Shown in pieces: positions 15,497 through 25,100 of a DNA stretch of 55,066 nucleotides. How positions within the stretch are numbered: position 1 is the stretch's first letter; every line of letters starts with the position of its first letter. This stretch comes from Azospirillum brasilense (lineage in GTDB: Bacteria; Pseudomonadota; Alphaproteobacteria; Azospirillales; Azospirillaceae). The DNA lies in assembly GCF_007827815.1 (NCBI RefSeq), contig NZ_VITH01000025.1, forward strand, positions 1 through 55,066. Reading direction: 5' to 3'. The position numbers and the translations under genes are program-made. The notes under the pieces are model-generated. The model was not told the origin of the DNA and made no database searches. It worked only from the letters and a program-made list of their open reading frames with translations.

Positions 15497-17565
15497 CGGG
15501 CGCTCCTTTCCACGATGACGTTGCCGTAGCCGTCGACGCGGGCGCTGAGGTCGGGGTCGATGACGGTGGTGGCGTCCGGCTGCTCCAGGATCGCCGGACC
15601 CTGGATGTGCGCACCGACCGGCAGATCGAGGCGGTTGTAGACCGCCGTGTCGTGCCACGCCCCGTCGAACCAGACGGGCCGCGAGCCGGCGTGGGCGCCC
15701 TCGACCGTCGTTCCGGCGGCCGGGGCCAGGGCGGCGAGGTCGAAATGCGGACGACGGCCGATGGCGGCGGTGCGCAGGTTGACGATCTTGGCGCCGACGC
15801 CCGGCAGCAGCCGGCTGAAGGACGCTTGATAGGCGCGCTCGAAGGCGGCGCGGATGGTCGCCTCGTCGACGCCTGTCGTGCCATTCTCAACCGACACCGG
15901 CAGCGGCACGGCGACCGTGTGGGTCTGGCCGATGTAGTGCATGTCGAGTTCGAAGACGAGGTCGATGCGCTCGACGCTGAGGCCGGCGGACTCCACCACG
16001 GCGCGGGCGGCGGTCGCCTCCTCCACCATGCGGCGGTCGAGCGACCCGGCGTCGATGCTGGCCAGCGGCAGGTTCACCGTCTGCACCTGATCGTGCCGGA
16101 TGTCGGCGATGACGCAGCCGAGCGCCGAGGTCACGCCGGGGAAGCGCGGCACCAGCGCCGCCTTCAGCCCGACCTCCTTGATGAGGGCGCCGACATGCAA
16201 CGCGCCGCCGCCGCCGAAGGGCACGGCGGCGAACTTGGCCGGGTCGTGCCCGCGCTCGATGGAGACGAGGCGGATGGCGCCGGCCATCTTGCTGTTGGCG
16301 ATGCGCACCACCGCCTCCGCCGCCGCCATGACGTCGAGGCCGAGCGGCTCGGCGACGTGGGTGGCGATGGCGGTGCGGGCGGCGTCGACGTCCAGCCGGG
16401 CGAGCTTGCCGCCGATCGGCCGCTCCGCGTTGATGCGGCCGAGCAGCACGTTGGCGTCGGTCAGCGTCGGGCGGGTGTTGCCCTGGCCGTAGCAGACCGG
16501 CCCCGGCCGCGAGCCGGCGCTCTCCGGCCCGACCTGGAGCATGCCGCCGGGATCGACCCCAGCGATGGAGCCGCCGCCGGCGCCGATGGTGGTGATCTCG
16601 ATCATCGGCGTGCGGACGACCAGACCGAAGTCGATGGTGGTCTGGGCGGCCAGCATGGTCTGCCCCTCCACCACCAGCGACACGTCGAAGCTGGTGCCGC
16701 CGAGGTCCCCGGTGATGACGTTGGGGAAGCCCGCCGCCTTGGAGATCGCCGCCGCGGCGATGACGCCGGCCGCCGGACCCGACAGGGCGGTGCGCACCGG
16801 CAGGCGCCGGGCGGTGTCGGTGGACATGACGCCGCCGTTCGACTGCACGATGTGGAAGCGCCCGCCGAACCCCTCCCCCGCCAGCGCGTTGTCGAGCTTG
16901 GCGAGGTAGCTGCCGACCACCGGCTGGAGATAGGCGTTCAGCGCGGTGGTCGAGGTGCGCTCGAACTCGCGGATCTCCGGCAGGATGCGCGAGGAGCATT
17001 CGAGGTTGGCGTTGGGCCACACCGCGCGCGCCGCCTCCAGCGCCGCCAGCTCGTTGGCCGGGTTGGCGTAGGCGTTGATGAAGACGATGGCCAGCGCCTC
17101 GGCGCCCATTTCGGCCAGACGGCGAGCGGCGGCGCGCACCTCGTCGGGATCGACGGCGGCGCGGACGGTGCCGTCGGCCAGCGTGCGCTCCGCCACCTCC
17201 AACCGCAGATCGCGGTCGACCACGGGAACGAAGTCGCCCCACAGGCCCCAGGTCTGGCGGCGGTCGCGGCGGCGCATCTCCAGCACGTCGCGGAAGCCGG
17301 CGGTGGTGATCAGTCCGACCTTGGCGCCCTTGCGCTCCAAGAGCGCGTTGGTGCCGACCGTGGTGCCGTGGACGATGGAGCCCAGTTCGGAGACCGGGCC
17401 GAAGCTCTGCAGGCCGGCGAGGAAGCCGACCGCCTCATCGCCGCGGTTGGACGGGACCTTGGCGGTGCGGAAGCTGCCGCGCGCCTCGTCGTAATGGAAC
17501 AGGTCGGTGAAGGTGCCGCCGACATCGACGCCGACGATGGCGCCCTTGGTGATACCGTTGCTCAT
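15493..17565 (-). CDS. Hydantoinase/oxoprolinase subunit A (HyuA family)
   Basis: A 690-residue ATP-grasping subunit of the hydantoinase/5-oxoprolinase/acetone-carboxylase family. It has the actin-fold phosphate loop GVDVGGTFTDL at the N-terminus, HGTTVGTNALLERKGAKVGL, the second phosphate motif TGDLGGTSFDVSLV, and the ERGHDPAKFAAVPFGGGG region. It pairs with HyuB encoded just upstream. Members use ATP to open cyclic amides (N-methylhydantoin, 5-oxoproline, caprolactam) or to carboxylate ketones. Which reaction applies here is not decided by sequence. It is cytoplasmic. Confidence 0.92.
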   Translation of the reverse strand: MSNGITKGAIVGVDVGGTFTDLFHYDEARGSFRTAKVPSNRGDEAVGFLAGLQSFGPVSELGSIVHGTTVGTNALLERKGAKVGLITTAGFRDVLEMRRRDRRQTWGLWGDFVPVVDRDLRLEVAERTLADGTVRAAVDPDEVRAAARRLAEMGAEALAIVFINAYANPANELAALEAARAVWPNANLECSSRILPEIREFERTSTTALNAYLQPVVGSYLAKLDNALAGEGFGGRFHIVQSNGGVMSTDTARRLPVRTALSGPAAGVIAAAAISKAAGFPNVITGDLGGTSFDVSLVVEGQTMLAAQTTIDFGLVVRTPMIEITTIGAGGGSIAGVDPGGMLQVGPESAGSRPGPVCYGQGNTRPTLTDANVLLGRINAERPIGGKLARLDVDAARTAIATHVAEPLGLDVMAAAEAVVRIANSKMAGAIRLVSIERGHDPAKFAAVPFGGGGALHVGALIKEVGLKAALVPRFPGVTSALGCVIADIRHDQVQTVNLPLASIDAGSLDRRMVEEATAARAVVESAGLSVERIDLVFELDMHYIGQTHTVAVPLPVSVENGTTGVDEATIRAAFERAYQASFSRLLPGVGAKIVNLRTAAIGRRPHFDLAALAPAAGTTVEGAHAGSRPVWFDGAWHDTAVYNRLDLPVGAHIQGPAILEQPDATTVIDPDLSARVDGYGNVIVERSAR

Positions 17566-17584
17566 GGTCTTGCTTCCGGATTCG

Positions 17585-19330
17585 TCAGGCGGCGGAGGTT
17601 TCGCGGAGCGCCGCGGTGGCGGCGACGTCGAGCGCGCCGTCGTCGGTCAGCGCCACGCCGTAGGCGCTGCGCGCGGCCTCGGCGCCGAGGTAGCCGAGCC
17701 GCACGTCGCGGGCCACAGCCTCGGCGTCGCGGCGGCGCGGGTCGCCCCAGCCGCCGCCGCCCGGCGTCTCCAGCCGGACGCGCTGGCCGTCGCGGATCTT
17801 CACGTCGGTGACCTTGGAGGCGAGCGGCGGCGACTTCTCGCCCTCGTCGCTCTGCCAGACGAAGCGGTTCAGCGCCGCGGGCGTGCCGCCGGCCACCCCG
17901 AAGGGCGCGAAGACGCCACGCTCGCCCAGCAGGAAGACGTCGGCGGCGGTCAGCGCCTCGATCTCGTAGACGGCGCCCAGCCCGCCGCGGTGCAGGCCGG
18001 CCCCGGCGGAATCCGGGCGCAGCGCCCATTGGGTGAACATCACCGGGTAGGCGGCTTCAAGGATTTCCACCGGCGGAATGGTGGCGGTGGAGATCGGGTT
18101 GTTGGCGTGGTTCAGCCCGTCGCTCTCCGGGTTGCCGCCCAGACCGCCGCCGAAGAAGGAGAACATCACCCAACGCGAGCCGTCCGGACGGTGGCCGGCC
18201 AGCGACAGCGCGTTGATCGTGCCGAAGGGTGCCGCGGTGGCGCGGGCCGGATCGGCCAGGGCCAGCGCGCCGAAGACCACGCCGATGACGCGCAGGATGG
18301 TCTCGGTGTAGCCGCCGACCGGCTTGGGCGGCTTCACCGCCAGCAGCGTCGTCTCGGGGATGACGAAGGTGATCGGGTTGAGGCAGCCGGCGTTGGCCGG
18401 CACGTCGGTGAAGACGTGCTTCAGCGCGACGTAGCAGCAGGCGACCGCCGTGGAATAGGCGATGTTGAGCGGCCCGGCGCAGGGGGCCGAGGAGCGGGAG
18501 AAGTCCAGCACCATGCGGTCGCCCGCGATGGTCAGGTCGAGCGCGATGCGCAGGCGGTCGGCGGTGATGCCGTCGTTGTCGAGATAATCCTCGAAGCTGT
18601 AGGTGCCGTCGGGCAGCCTGGACAGCGCGCTGCGCATCAGCGCCTCGGCCCGCGCGGTGAAGGCGTCGAAGGCGGCGGCGACGGTGTCCTCGCCATGCTC
18701 GTCCAGCAGCTCGGTCAGGCGGCGCACGCCGAGGTCGAGCGCGTTGAGCTGCCCGTTCAGGTCGCCGTAGTTGGACACCGGCACGCGGGAGTTGGCGGCG
18801 AGGATCGCCAGCAGGTCATGGTTCATCGCCCCGGCCTTGACCAGCTTCACCGGCGGGATGCGCACGCCCTCCTGGAAGCTGTCGGTGGCCCGCGCGTTGA
18901 AGTTGCCGGGCACGTTGCCGCCGATGTCGAGCCAGTGGCCGACCGACGCCATCCAGCAGAACAGCCGGCCCTGGCGGAAGATCGGCCGCACCAGCCGGAA
19001 GTCGTTCAGATGGGTGCCGCCGTCGTAGGGGTCGTTGAACAGGAAGATGTCGTCGGGGTGCAGGTCGCCCTCCCGCGCCACCTTGTCGATCACCGCCTTG
19101 ACCGCGAAGGCCATGGCGCCGACGAAGATCGGCAGGCCATTGGTGCCCTGCACCAGCGTGGCGCCGGTCTCGGCGTGGTAGAGGCCGTGGCAGGCGTCGC
19201 GCGCCTCGGCGATGATCGGGTTGAAGGCGGAACGGTAGAGCGTCGCGTCCATCTCGTCGGCGATCTGCTCCAGCCGGCCCTTGAGGACGGCCAGCGTGAC
19301 GGGGTCGATTGTGGTGGTCTTGGTGGTCAT
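17585..19330 (-). CDS. Hydantoinase/oxoprolinase subunit B (HyuB family)
   Basis: A 581-residue catalytic partner of HyuA. Family blocks include LYRSAFNPIIAEARDACHGLY near the N-terminus, LFNDPYDGGTHLNDFRLVRP, the GNVPGNFNARATDSFQEGVR segment and the C-terminal ETPGGGGWGDP. The start codon overlaps the stop of the lyase gene, and 19 bases separate it from hyuA, so the two subunits are translated together. The order B then A and the size match bacterial N-methylhydantoinase- and caprolactamase-type pairs. Confidence 0.92.
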   Translation of the reverse strand: MTTKTTTIDPVTLAVLKGRLEQIADEMDATLYRSAFNPIIAEARDACHGLYHAETGATLVQGTNGLPIFVGAMAFAVKAVIDKVAREGDLHPDDIFLFNDPYDGGTHLNDFRLVRPIFRQGRLFCWMASVGHWLDIGGNVPGNFNARATDSFQEGVRIPPVKLVKAGAMNHDLLAILAANSRVPVSNYGDLNGQLNALDLGVRRLTELLDEHGEDTVAAAFDAFTARAEALMRSALSRLPDGTYSFEDYLDNDGITADRLRIALDLTIAGDRMVLDFSRSSAPCAGPLNIAYSTAVACCYVALKHVFTDVPANAGCLNPITFVIPETTLLAVKPPKPVGGYTETILRVIGVVFGALALADPARATAAPFGTINALSLAGHRPDGSRWVMFSFFGGGLGGNPESDGLNHANNPISTATIPPVEILEAAYPVMFTQWALRPDSAGAGLHRGGLGAVYEIEALTAADVFLLGERGVFAPFGVAGGTPAALNRFVWQSDEGEKSPPLASKVTDVKIRDGQRVRLETPGGGGWGDPRRRDAEAVARDVRLGYLGAEAARSAYGVALTDDGALDVAATAALRETSAA

Positions 19331-20229
19331 GCCGCGTCCTCCCGCTTTGCGGAGGTGAAGTCCTTGTAGGTTTCGCCGAGCGCCAGCATCTCCGGCGTGC
19401 CGATGAGATCGTTCAGCGCGTTGAAGTCGAACATGCGGTCGCGGAAGGGCTGGGTGGTGCCATGCTGCGCCAGCGACGCGTAATAGTCCTGAGCCTGCCG
19501 GGCCAGCGCCCGCACGATGCCGCCGGGGAAGATCACCAGCCGGTAGCCGAGATCGCCGAGGTCGGCGGCGGAGCTGATCGGCGTCTGCCCGCCCTCCACC
19601 ATGTTGGCGAGCAGCGGGCGGATGCCGCCGAGGTCGGTGGCGATGGCGGAGAGCTGCTCCCGGCTCTTCGGCGCCTCGACGAACAGCACGTCGGCGCCGG
19701 CCTCGACGTAGAGCCGGGCGCGGTCGAGCGCCGCCGGGACGCCCTCCACCGCCACCGCGTCGGTGCGCGCGATGATCAGAGTGCCCTCGCTGGTCCGGGC
19801 ATCGACCGCCGCCTTGATCTTGCCGGCCATCTCGCCGGCCGGGATCACCGCCTTGTCGGTCAGGTGGCCGCAGCGCTTGGGAAAGCTCTGATCCTCAAGC
19901 TGAAGCGCAGTGGCCCCGGCCCGCTCGAACATGCGCACGGTGCGCTGCACGTTCAGCGCGTTGCCGTAGCCGGTGTCGGCGTCCACCACCAGCGGCGTCG
20001 GCACGCGGTCGCGCACCAGCGCGATGGTGTCCGCAACCTCGCTGACCGAGACCAGCCCGATGTCGGGCCGGCCGAGCCGGGTGTAAGCGATGGCCGCGCC
20101 CGACAGATACAGCGCCTCGAACCCCGCCGCCGCCGCCAGCGAGGCGGTGAAGGCGTCGTAGACGCCGGGAGCCAGGACGACGCGGTCCTCGGAAAGCCGC
20201 TGTTTGAAGGTGAGGTCGGGTCGGGTCAT
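19327..20229 (-). CDS. Isocitrate lyase/PEP mutase-family lyase (methylisocitrate or dimethylmalate lyase type)
   Basis: A 300-residue TIM-barrel lyase. The catalytic loop PKRCGH with Cys120 is intact; this separates true lyases (methylisocitrate lyase PrpB, 2,3-dimethylmalate lyase) from phosphonate mutases and oxaloacetate decarboxylases. DADTGYGN and LEDQ supply the Mg2+ and substrate carboxylate ligands. It starts one base after the prpD-like stop and overlaps hyuB by four. The reaction should cleave a 2-hydroxy-3-carboxylate to a 2-oxoacid plus a carboxylate, placing it as the last carbon-carbon step of the pathway. Confidence 0.9.
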   Translation of the reverse strand: MTRPDLTFKQRLSEDRVVLAPGVYDAFTASLAAAAGFEALYLSGAAIAYTRLGRPDIGLVSVSEVADTIALVRDRVPTPLVVDADTGYGNALNVQRTVRMFERAGATALQLEDQSFPKRCGHLTDKAVIPAGEMAGKIKAAVDARTSEGTLIIARTDAVAVEGVPAALDRARLYVEAGADVLFVEAPKSREQLSAIATDLGGIRPLLANMVEGGQTPISSAADLGDLGYRLVIFPGGIVRALARQAQDYYASLAQHGTTQPFRDRMFDFNALNDLIGTPEMLALGETYKDFTSAKREDAA

Positions 20230-20230
20230 T

Positions 20231-21658
20231 TCAGACGCTCCCCCCGGCGGCGGCGGGCGCCGACAGAAGCCGGGTCAGGGTTGAAAGGTCGGCCGCGCGG
20301 TCGATCGACGCGACGCAGTCGGCAATGGCGGCGGCGTGGGACGCACCCCAGACCGGGCCGGCGAGGTCGGCGAACTTGGCGCGCACCTCGTCCGGGCTGT
20401 GGGGGTCCTCGGTGTCGCCCTTGTTGGTCAGCGCCTCAGCCTCGAAGCGCCGGCCGTCGGCCAGGGTCAGGCGGACGCGGGCCGGGCGCAGGCCGGGAAG
20501 ACGGGCGGTCAGGCCGCGGTCCTCGCGCACGGTCACCCGGCGGGCAAGCTCGCGGGTCGCCGCGTCCTGGCGGGCGCCGTCGCGGAAGGCGTCCGGCGTG
20601 GCGGCGCCGTTGGCGAGGAAGGTCGCCAGCGCGAAGGGCAGCGAGAATTTCGCCGCCAGCATGTTCTTCGGCTCGGCCCCGTCGAGTTGGGCGGCCCAGA
20701 CGTAGGTGTCGACCTCGATGGCCGCGACCTCCGCCGGGTCGATCCGCCCGCCGGCCTGCGCCACGATGTCGCCCAGCGCGTCGAGCGCGCCGTGGGTGTA
20801 GCGGCAGGCGGCGTGGCGCTTGAAGTAGTTGCGGGCGATCTCCCAGCGTTCGCCCACCTCCTCGACCATCAGCTCCGGCCGGAAGTCGGTGGCGATGACG
20901 CCGCCGAACACGCTGCCGACCCCGTCGGTCTCGCCGATGATGCCGCTTGCCGCCAGATCCCAGGCGGTCAGGCCGAGCTGGTTCGACACCCCGGCGTAGG
21001 CGTTGCGCACCGTGCCGCCCTCCAGCATCGTCCGCCGGCTGGTGGCGAGGCCGAGGGTCGAGGCGATGTTGAGCGTCTCGATCATCATCGCCGCGTCGGC
21101 GCGGTTCAGATGGGCCACGCCCAGCGCCGCCCCCGCCGTGCCCCAGGTGCCGTGCGGGTGGGTGGTGACCAGCAGCTTGGCGGCAATGCCGATGCGCGAC
21201 CCGATCTCGTAGCCGAGCGCCAGTGCGGTCAGCAGGTCGGCGCCGGACGCCTTCAGGCGAGAGCCGGCGGCGAGAAGGGCCGGCACGACGTGGATCGCCG
21301 GATGGCCGCGGGCGTACTGGTTGCCCTCGTCCAGTTCCAGCATGGTTCCGGCCAGACCGTTGAGGAAGGCGGCGGACCCGACGGCGAAGCCCCGACCGCT
21401 GCCGATGGCCGGGCAATCGCCGGAACCGCCGGTCTCGGCGAGGCGGGCGGCGAGCGCGCGGCATTCCGGCTCCTGCATGCCGGCGGCGATCACGCCGACG
21501 CAGTCCAGCAGCACCAGCTTCGCCCGCTCCACCACCGTGGCCGGCAGGTCGGCAAAGGTCAGGCCGGCGGCGAAGGTGCCCCAACGGTCGAGCCAGGACG
21601 GGCGGGCGGCGGCGAGCAGTTGGCTCGCCGGCTTCACGTCAAAGGACAGGCTTGTCAT
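20231..21658 (-). CDS. MmgE/PrpD family protein (2-methylcitrate-dehydratase-like)
   Basis: A 475-residue protein of the MmgE/PrpD family (2-methylcitrate dehydratase, cis-aconitate decarboxylase, iminodisuccinate epimerase). Typical blocks are LDCVGVIAAGM, LDEGNQYARGHPAIHVVPALLA, HPHGTWGTAGAALG and YFKRHAACRYTHGALDAL. It is the first enzyme gene after the ABC transporter in the operon, 25 bases after livF. With the LeuCD-type hydratase and the PrpB-like lyase it could form a dehydrate-rehydrate-cleave set like the methylcitrate cycle. The family is functionally broad, so the exact step is uncertain. Confidence 0.88.
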   Translation of the reverse strand: MTSLSFDVKPASQLLAAARPSWLDRWGTFAAGLTFADLPATVVERAKLVLLDCVGVIAAGMQEPECRALAARLAETGGSGDCPAIGSGRGFAVGSAAFLNGLAGTMLELDEGNQYARGHPAIHVVPALLAAGSRLKASGADLLTALALGYEIGSRIGIAAKLLVTTHPHGTWGTAGAALGVAHLNRADAAMMIETLNIASTLGLATSRRTMLEGGTVRNAYAGVSNQLGLTAWDLAASGIIGETDGVGSVFGGVIATDFRPELMVEEVGERWEIARNYFKRHAACRYTHGALDALGDIVAQAGGRIDPAEVAAIEVDTYVWAAQLDGAEPKNMLAAKFSLPFALATFLANGAATPDAFRDGARQDAATRELARRVTVREDRGLTARLPGLRPARVRLTLADGRRFEAEALTNKGDTEDPHSPDEVRAKFADLAGPVWGASHAAAIADCVASIDRAADLSTLTRLLSAPAAAGGSV

Positions 21659-21683
21659 GTCACCGCTCCCGAGCGGACGGCCC

Positions 21684-22397
21684 CTAGAGGCCGAGATAGG
21701 TGCGTTTCAATTCGGGGTCGCGCGCGATCTCGTCGGACGGTCCCGACAGCGCGAAGACGCCGTTTTCGAGGATGTAGGCGCGGCGGGCGACCTCCAGCGA
21801 CTGGACGACGTTCTGCTCGACCAGCAGGATCGCCAGCCCGCCCGCGTTCAATTGGCGGATCAGCCCGAACATCTCCTCGACCACCAGCGGCGACAGGCCG
21901 AGCGACGGTTCGTCGAGGATCAGCAGCAGCGGTTCGGCCATCAGGCCGCGCCCGATGGCGAGCATCTGCTGCTCGCCGCCCGACAGCGTGCCGGCGAGCT
22001 GGCCCTCGCGCTCCTTCAGGCGGGGGAAGGTCGTGAAGATGCGTTCCAGGTTACGCGCCCGGTTCGGCTTGCCGCGCCGGTAGCTGCCCAGCTCCAGATT
22101 CTCGCGGATCGACAGGTTGGGGAAGATCTTGCGGCCTTCCGGCACCTGGATCAGCCCCTCCTCGACGATGCGCGCGGCGGAGCGGCCGTCGATGCGGCTG
22201 CCGGCGAAATGGATTTCCCCCGCCCAGGGCGGCAGCACGCCCGACAGCACCTTGTTCAGCGTCGTCTTGCCGACGCCGTTGGAGCCGAGGACCGTGACGA
22301 TCTCGCGATCCAGCACGGCCATGTCGATGCCGCGCAGCACCTCGGTGGCGCCGTAGCCGGTCTTCAGCCCCTGGATGCTCAGAAGCGCCTCAGCCAT
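21684..22397 (-). CDS. livF: Branched-chain-amino-acid-type ABC transporter ATPase, LivF
   Basis: A 237-residue ATPase with Walker A GSNGVGKTTL, signature TLSGGEQQMLAIGR and Walker B LLLILDEPSLGLSP. The ATG at 22397 is favoured because it overlaps the livG stop by eight bases; an earlier in-frame start adds only RRRGRP. It energises uptake by the LivHM permease. The HAAT family carries branched-chain amino acids, urea, amides and aromatic acids, so the substrate here need not be leucine. Confidence 0.93.
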   Translation of the reverse strand: MAEALLSIQGLKTGYGATEVLRGIDMAVLDREIVTVLGSNGVGKTTLNKVLSGVLPPWAGEIHFAGSRIDGRSAARIVEEGLIQVPEGRKIFPNLSIRENLELGSYRRGKPNRARNLERIFTTFPRLKEREGQLAGTLSGGEQQMLAIGRGLMAEPLLLILDEPSLGLSPLVVEEMFGLIRQLNAGGLAILLVEQNVVQSLEVARRAYILENGVFALSGPSDEIARDPELKRTYLGL

Positions 22398-23136
22398 GGG
22401 CCGCCCCCTCCGCCGCAAGGCGGGCGGCGGCGCCGTGGCCGAGATAGGCCTCGATCACGCGGGGGTCCGCGCAGACGGCGGCGGGCTTGCCCTCGGCGAT
22501 CATGCGGCCCTGCGCCAGCACATAGACGCGCTCGCACAGGTTCATCACCGCCTGCATGACGTGTTCGATCATCAGGATCGTCACCCCTTCGTCGCGGATG
22601 CCCCGGATCACCGGGATGATGTCGCGGATCTCCGACGGGTTCAGGCCGGCCAGCACCTCGTCCAGCAGCAGCAGCTTCGGCTCGGTGGCGAGCGCGCGGG
22701 CCAGTTCCAGCCGCTTGCGCCCGGCCACCGTCAGCCCGCCGGCCGGCCGGTCCAGCTCGGCCGCCAGCCCGACGCGGCGGGCGACGTCGCGCGCCTTGCC
22801 GATGGCGTCGGCGCGTTTGGCGTGGCGCAGATAGGCGCCGACCGCGATGTTCTCGCACACCGTCAACCCGGCGAAGGGCTGGACGATCTGGAACGTCCGG
22901 CCGATGCCGCGCTCGGCGCGGCGGTGCGGCTCCTCGCCGGTGATGTCGGTGCCCTCGAACAGGATCCGCCCGTCGCTCGGTGCGACGAAGCCGGAGATCA
23001 TCGAGAACAGCGTGGTCTTGCCGGCGCCGTTCGGCCCGATCAGGCCGATGATGCCGCCCGGCTCCAGCACGAGCGACGCGTTGTCCACCGCCATCAGGCC
23101 GCCGAAGCGCTTGGAGACGGACTCAACGGCCAGCAT
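22390..23136 (-). CDS. livG: Branched-chain-amino-acid-type ABC transporter ATPase, LivG
   Basis: A 248-residue ATPase with Walker A GPNGAGKTTL, the longer LivG-type insert between Walker A and the signature, and LLLLDEVLAGLNPSE as Walker B. The signature is TVAGRKRLELARAL, where the usual LSGGQ is degenerate, as is common in LivG. It overlaps livM by 14 bases and livF by 8. It is the partner of LivF in the same importer. Confidence 0.93.
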   Translation of the reverse strand: MLAVESVSKRFGGLMAVDNASLVLEPGGIIGLIGPNGAGKTTLFSMISGFVAPSDGRILFEGTDITGEEPHRRAERGIGRTFQIVQPFAGLTVCENIAVGAYLRHAKRADAIGKARDVARRVGLAAELDRPAGGLTVAGRKRLELARALATEPKLLLLDEVLAGLNPSEIRDIIPVIRGIRDEGVTILMIEHVMQAVMNLCERVYVLAQGRMIAEGKPAAVCADPRVIEAYLGHGAAARLAAEGAAHG

Positions 23137-24121
23137 GGGACACCTCCTTGGCGCCGCGCGTCATCATCCCGCGCCCGCGGTCGCGCAGCCGCTCCAGCAG
23201 GCCCAGGATGCCGCCGCGGGCGAAGGCGACGGCCAGCACGAGCACGCTGCCGAAGACGATCAGATCGATGCCGGGGATGCGGCCGGCGAACTGCTTGGCG
23301 AGTTCGCCCAGCCCGTGCAGGGTCAGCGCCCCAACCACCGGCCCGAAGACGGTGCCGACGCCGCCGATGATCGGGGCGAGCAGAAGCTCCACCGAGATCC
23401 AGCTGCCGTAGGCGATGTGGGCGTCGATGTAGAGGAAATACTGGGCGTAGAGGCAGCCGGACAGCGCCGTCACCGCGCCCGACAGGGCGATGGCGCGCAG
23501 CTTCACCTTCAGGGAGTCGACGCCCAGCGCCTTGGCCGCGTCCTCGTTCTCGCGCACCGCGACGAGCTGCGCCCCGAAACGCGAGCGCTGGATCCAGCGC
23601 GTCAGCAGCAGCACCCCGGTGACGAAGGCCAGCACCAGCCAATAGAAGACGGCGCGGTCGGCGAATTGCAGGTTGGCGGGGTGGACGTCCAGCTTGATCA
23701 GCAGGCCGGCGGCGCCGCCGGTGAAGGAGGCCGCGTTGGCGAGGATGCGGAACACCTCGGCGAAGGCCAGCGTCACCAGCGCGAAGTAGGAGCCGCGCAG
23801 GCCGGAGCGGAAGCTGAGGAAGCCGATGGTCCAGGCGACCGCCGCCCCCGCCGCCATCGCGACCAGCAGCCCGGCCCAGGCGTTGACGCCGTAGCGCAGT
23901 TGCAGGATCGCCGTCACATAGGCGCCGGTGCCAAAGAAGGCGGCGTGGCCGAAGCTGAACTGGCCGCCGAAGCCGCCCAGGATGTTCCAGCCCTGCGCGC
24001 CCAACGCCACGATCAGCGTGAAGACGAGGAAGTTCATCACCGGGCTGGAGGTCACCACCAGCGGCAGCAGCGCGGCGAGGACGGCCAGAACGACGATCGG
24101 GATCAGGTCGCGCGCGGTCAT
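23123..24121 (-). CDS. livM: Branched-chain-amino-acid-type ABC permease, LivM
   Basis: A 332-residue inner-membrane permease with about nine hydrophobic segments. LivM landmarks are GGQFSFGHAAFFGTGAYVTA near the N-terminus, SRFGAQLVAVRENEDAAKALGV (the cytoplasmic coupling EAA-like loop) and GGVGTVFGPVVGAL. ATG 24121 overlaps the livH stop (ATGA). The long upstream extension of the frame has no homology and is not used. Confidence 0.93.
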   Translation of the reverse strand: MTARDLIPIVVLAVLAALLPLVVTSSPVMNFLVFTLIVALGAQGWNILGGFGGQFSFGHAAFFGTGAYVTAILQLRYGVNAWAGLLVAMAAGAAVAWTIGFLSFRSGLRGSYFALVTLAFAEVFRILANAASFTGGAAGLLIKLDVHPANLQFADRAVFYWLVLAFVTGVLLLTRWIQRSRFGAQLVAVRENEDAAKALGVDSLKVKLRAIALSGAVTALSGCLYAQYFLYIDAHIAYGSWISVELLLAPIIGGVGTVFGPVVGALTLHGLGELAKQFAGRIPGIDLIVFGSVLVLAVAFARGGILGLLERLRDRGRGMMTRGAKEVSHAGR

Positions 24122-24990
24122 GCCTTGGCTCCGAACAGGCCGGTCGGCCGCACCAGCAGCACGGCGATGAAGATTAGAAAGATGCCGATCTGCCCCAGGC
24201 TGTCGCCCAGCAGCAGGCCGCACAGGCTCTCCACCACGCCGATGAACAGGCCGCCGAGCAGCGCGCCGGGCAGCGAGCCCATGCCTCCCAGCACCACCAC
24301 CGTGAAGGCGACCAGCACGAAGGCGCCGCCGATGCGCGGGTTGACGTAGAAGGTCGGCATCAGCAGCGCGGCGGCCACGGCGAGGCAGGCGCAGCCCAGC
24401 CCGAAGGTCACGGCGTAGACGTGCGGCACGTCGATGCCGACGAGATTGGCGCCCAGCTTCTCCTTGGCAACGGCGCGGATCGCCTTGCCGGTGTCGGTGC
24501 GGTTCAGCACCAGCCAGAGCAGCCCGGTGACCACCACCGCCACCCCCAGCCCGATCACCCGCGGGTAGGACAGCAGCAGCGGCCCCAGCGCGACCACCTG
24601 GAACGAGTAATCGGTGTCGAGCGTGCGGGTGTCCGACTGGAAGACCGCCAGAAGCACGTTCTCCAGCACGATCGACAGGCCGAGCGTGACCAGGAGGATG
24701 TTGCCGTCGTCGCCGTGGCTGGCCGGCCCGATGACGAAGCGCTGCAACCCGTAGCCCAGCACGAACATCAGCGGCACCAGCGGCACGATCACCAAATAGG
24801 GGTCGAGGCCGAGCCAGGCCCAGGCGACCCAGACCGCGAACATCGCGCAGGTCAGCAGAGCGCCGTGGGCGAAATTGATGATGTGGAGCACGCCGTAGAT
24901 CAGCGTCAGGCCGAGGGCGATCAGCGCGTAGACCGCGCCGGTCATCAGCCCGTTCAGCGCCGCTTCCAGGATGATCTGAGGTGAATACAT
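24118..24990 (-). CDS. livH: Branched-chain-amino-acid-type ABC permease, LivH
   Basis: A 290-residue permease with the LivH hallmark LNGLMTGAVYALIALGLTLIYGVLHIINFAHGAL at the N-terminus, which I cite by its first residues LNGLMTGAVYAL. The coupling loop is TDTGKAIRAVAKEKLGANLVG, and GGMGSLPGALLGG lies near the end. It follows the binding-protein gene after a 110-base gap, the longest gap inside the operon. This may allow extra binding protein to be made relative to the membrane parts. Confidence 0.93.
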   Translation of the reverse strand: MYSPQIILEAALNGLMTGAVYALIALGLTLIYGVLHIINFAHGALLTCAMFAVWVAWAWLGLDPYLVIVPLVPLMFVLGYGLQRFVIGPASHGDDGNILLVTLGLSIVLENVLLAVFQSDTRTLDTDYSFQVVALGPLLLSYPRVIGLGVAVVVTGLLWLVLNRTDTGKAIRAVAKEKLGANLVGIDVPHVYAVTFGLGCACLAVAAALLMPTFYVNPRIGGAFVLVAFTVVVLGGMGSLPGALLGGLFIGVVESLCGLLLGDSLGQIGIFLIFIAVLLVRPTGLFGAKA

Positions 24991-25100
24991 GGCAGCCCGC
25001 GCGTGAGGGAAACGGTTCCCCCGCCCGTCCGGGCGGCCGGTGCGCGGCGCTTCGGGACGGGCGGGGAGAACGGCGGGAGGTGCGAAGGCGATGCGGCGGG

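Noticed and set aside
15493..19330. Acetone or acetophenone carboxylase assignment for HyuA/HyuB
   Set aside because: Acetone carboxylase also needs a third small subunit, which is absent. The neighbours fit cyclic-amide or polycarboxylate chemistry better, though carboxylation cannot be excluded.
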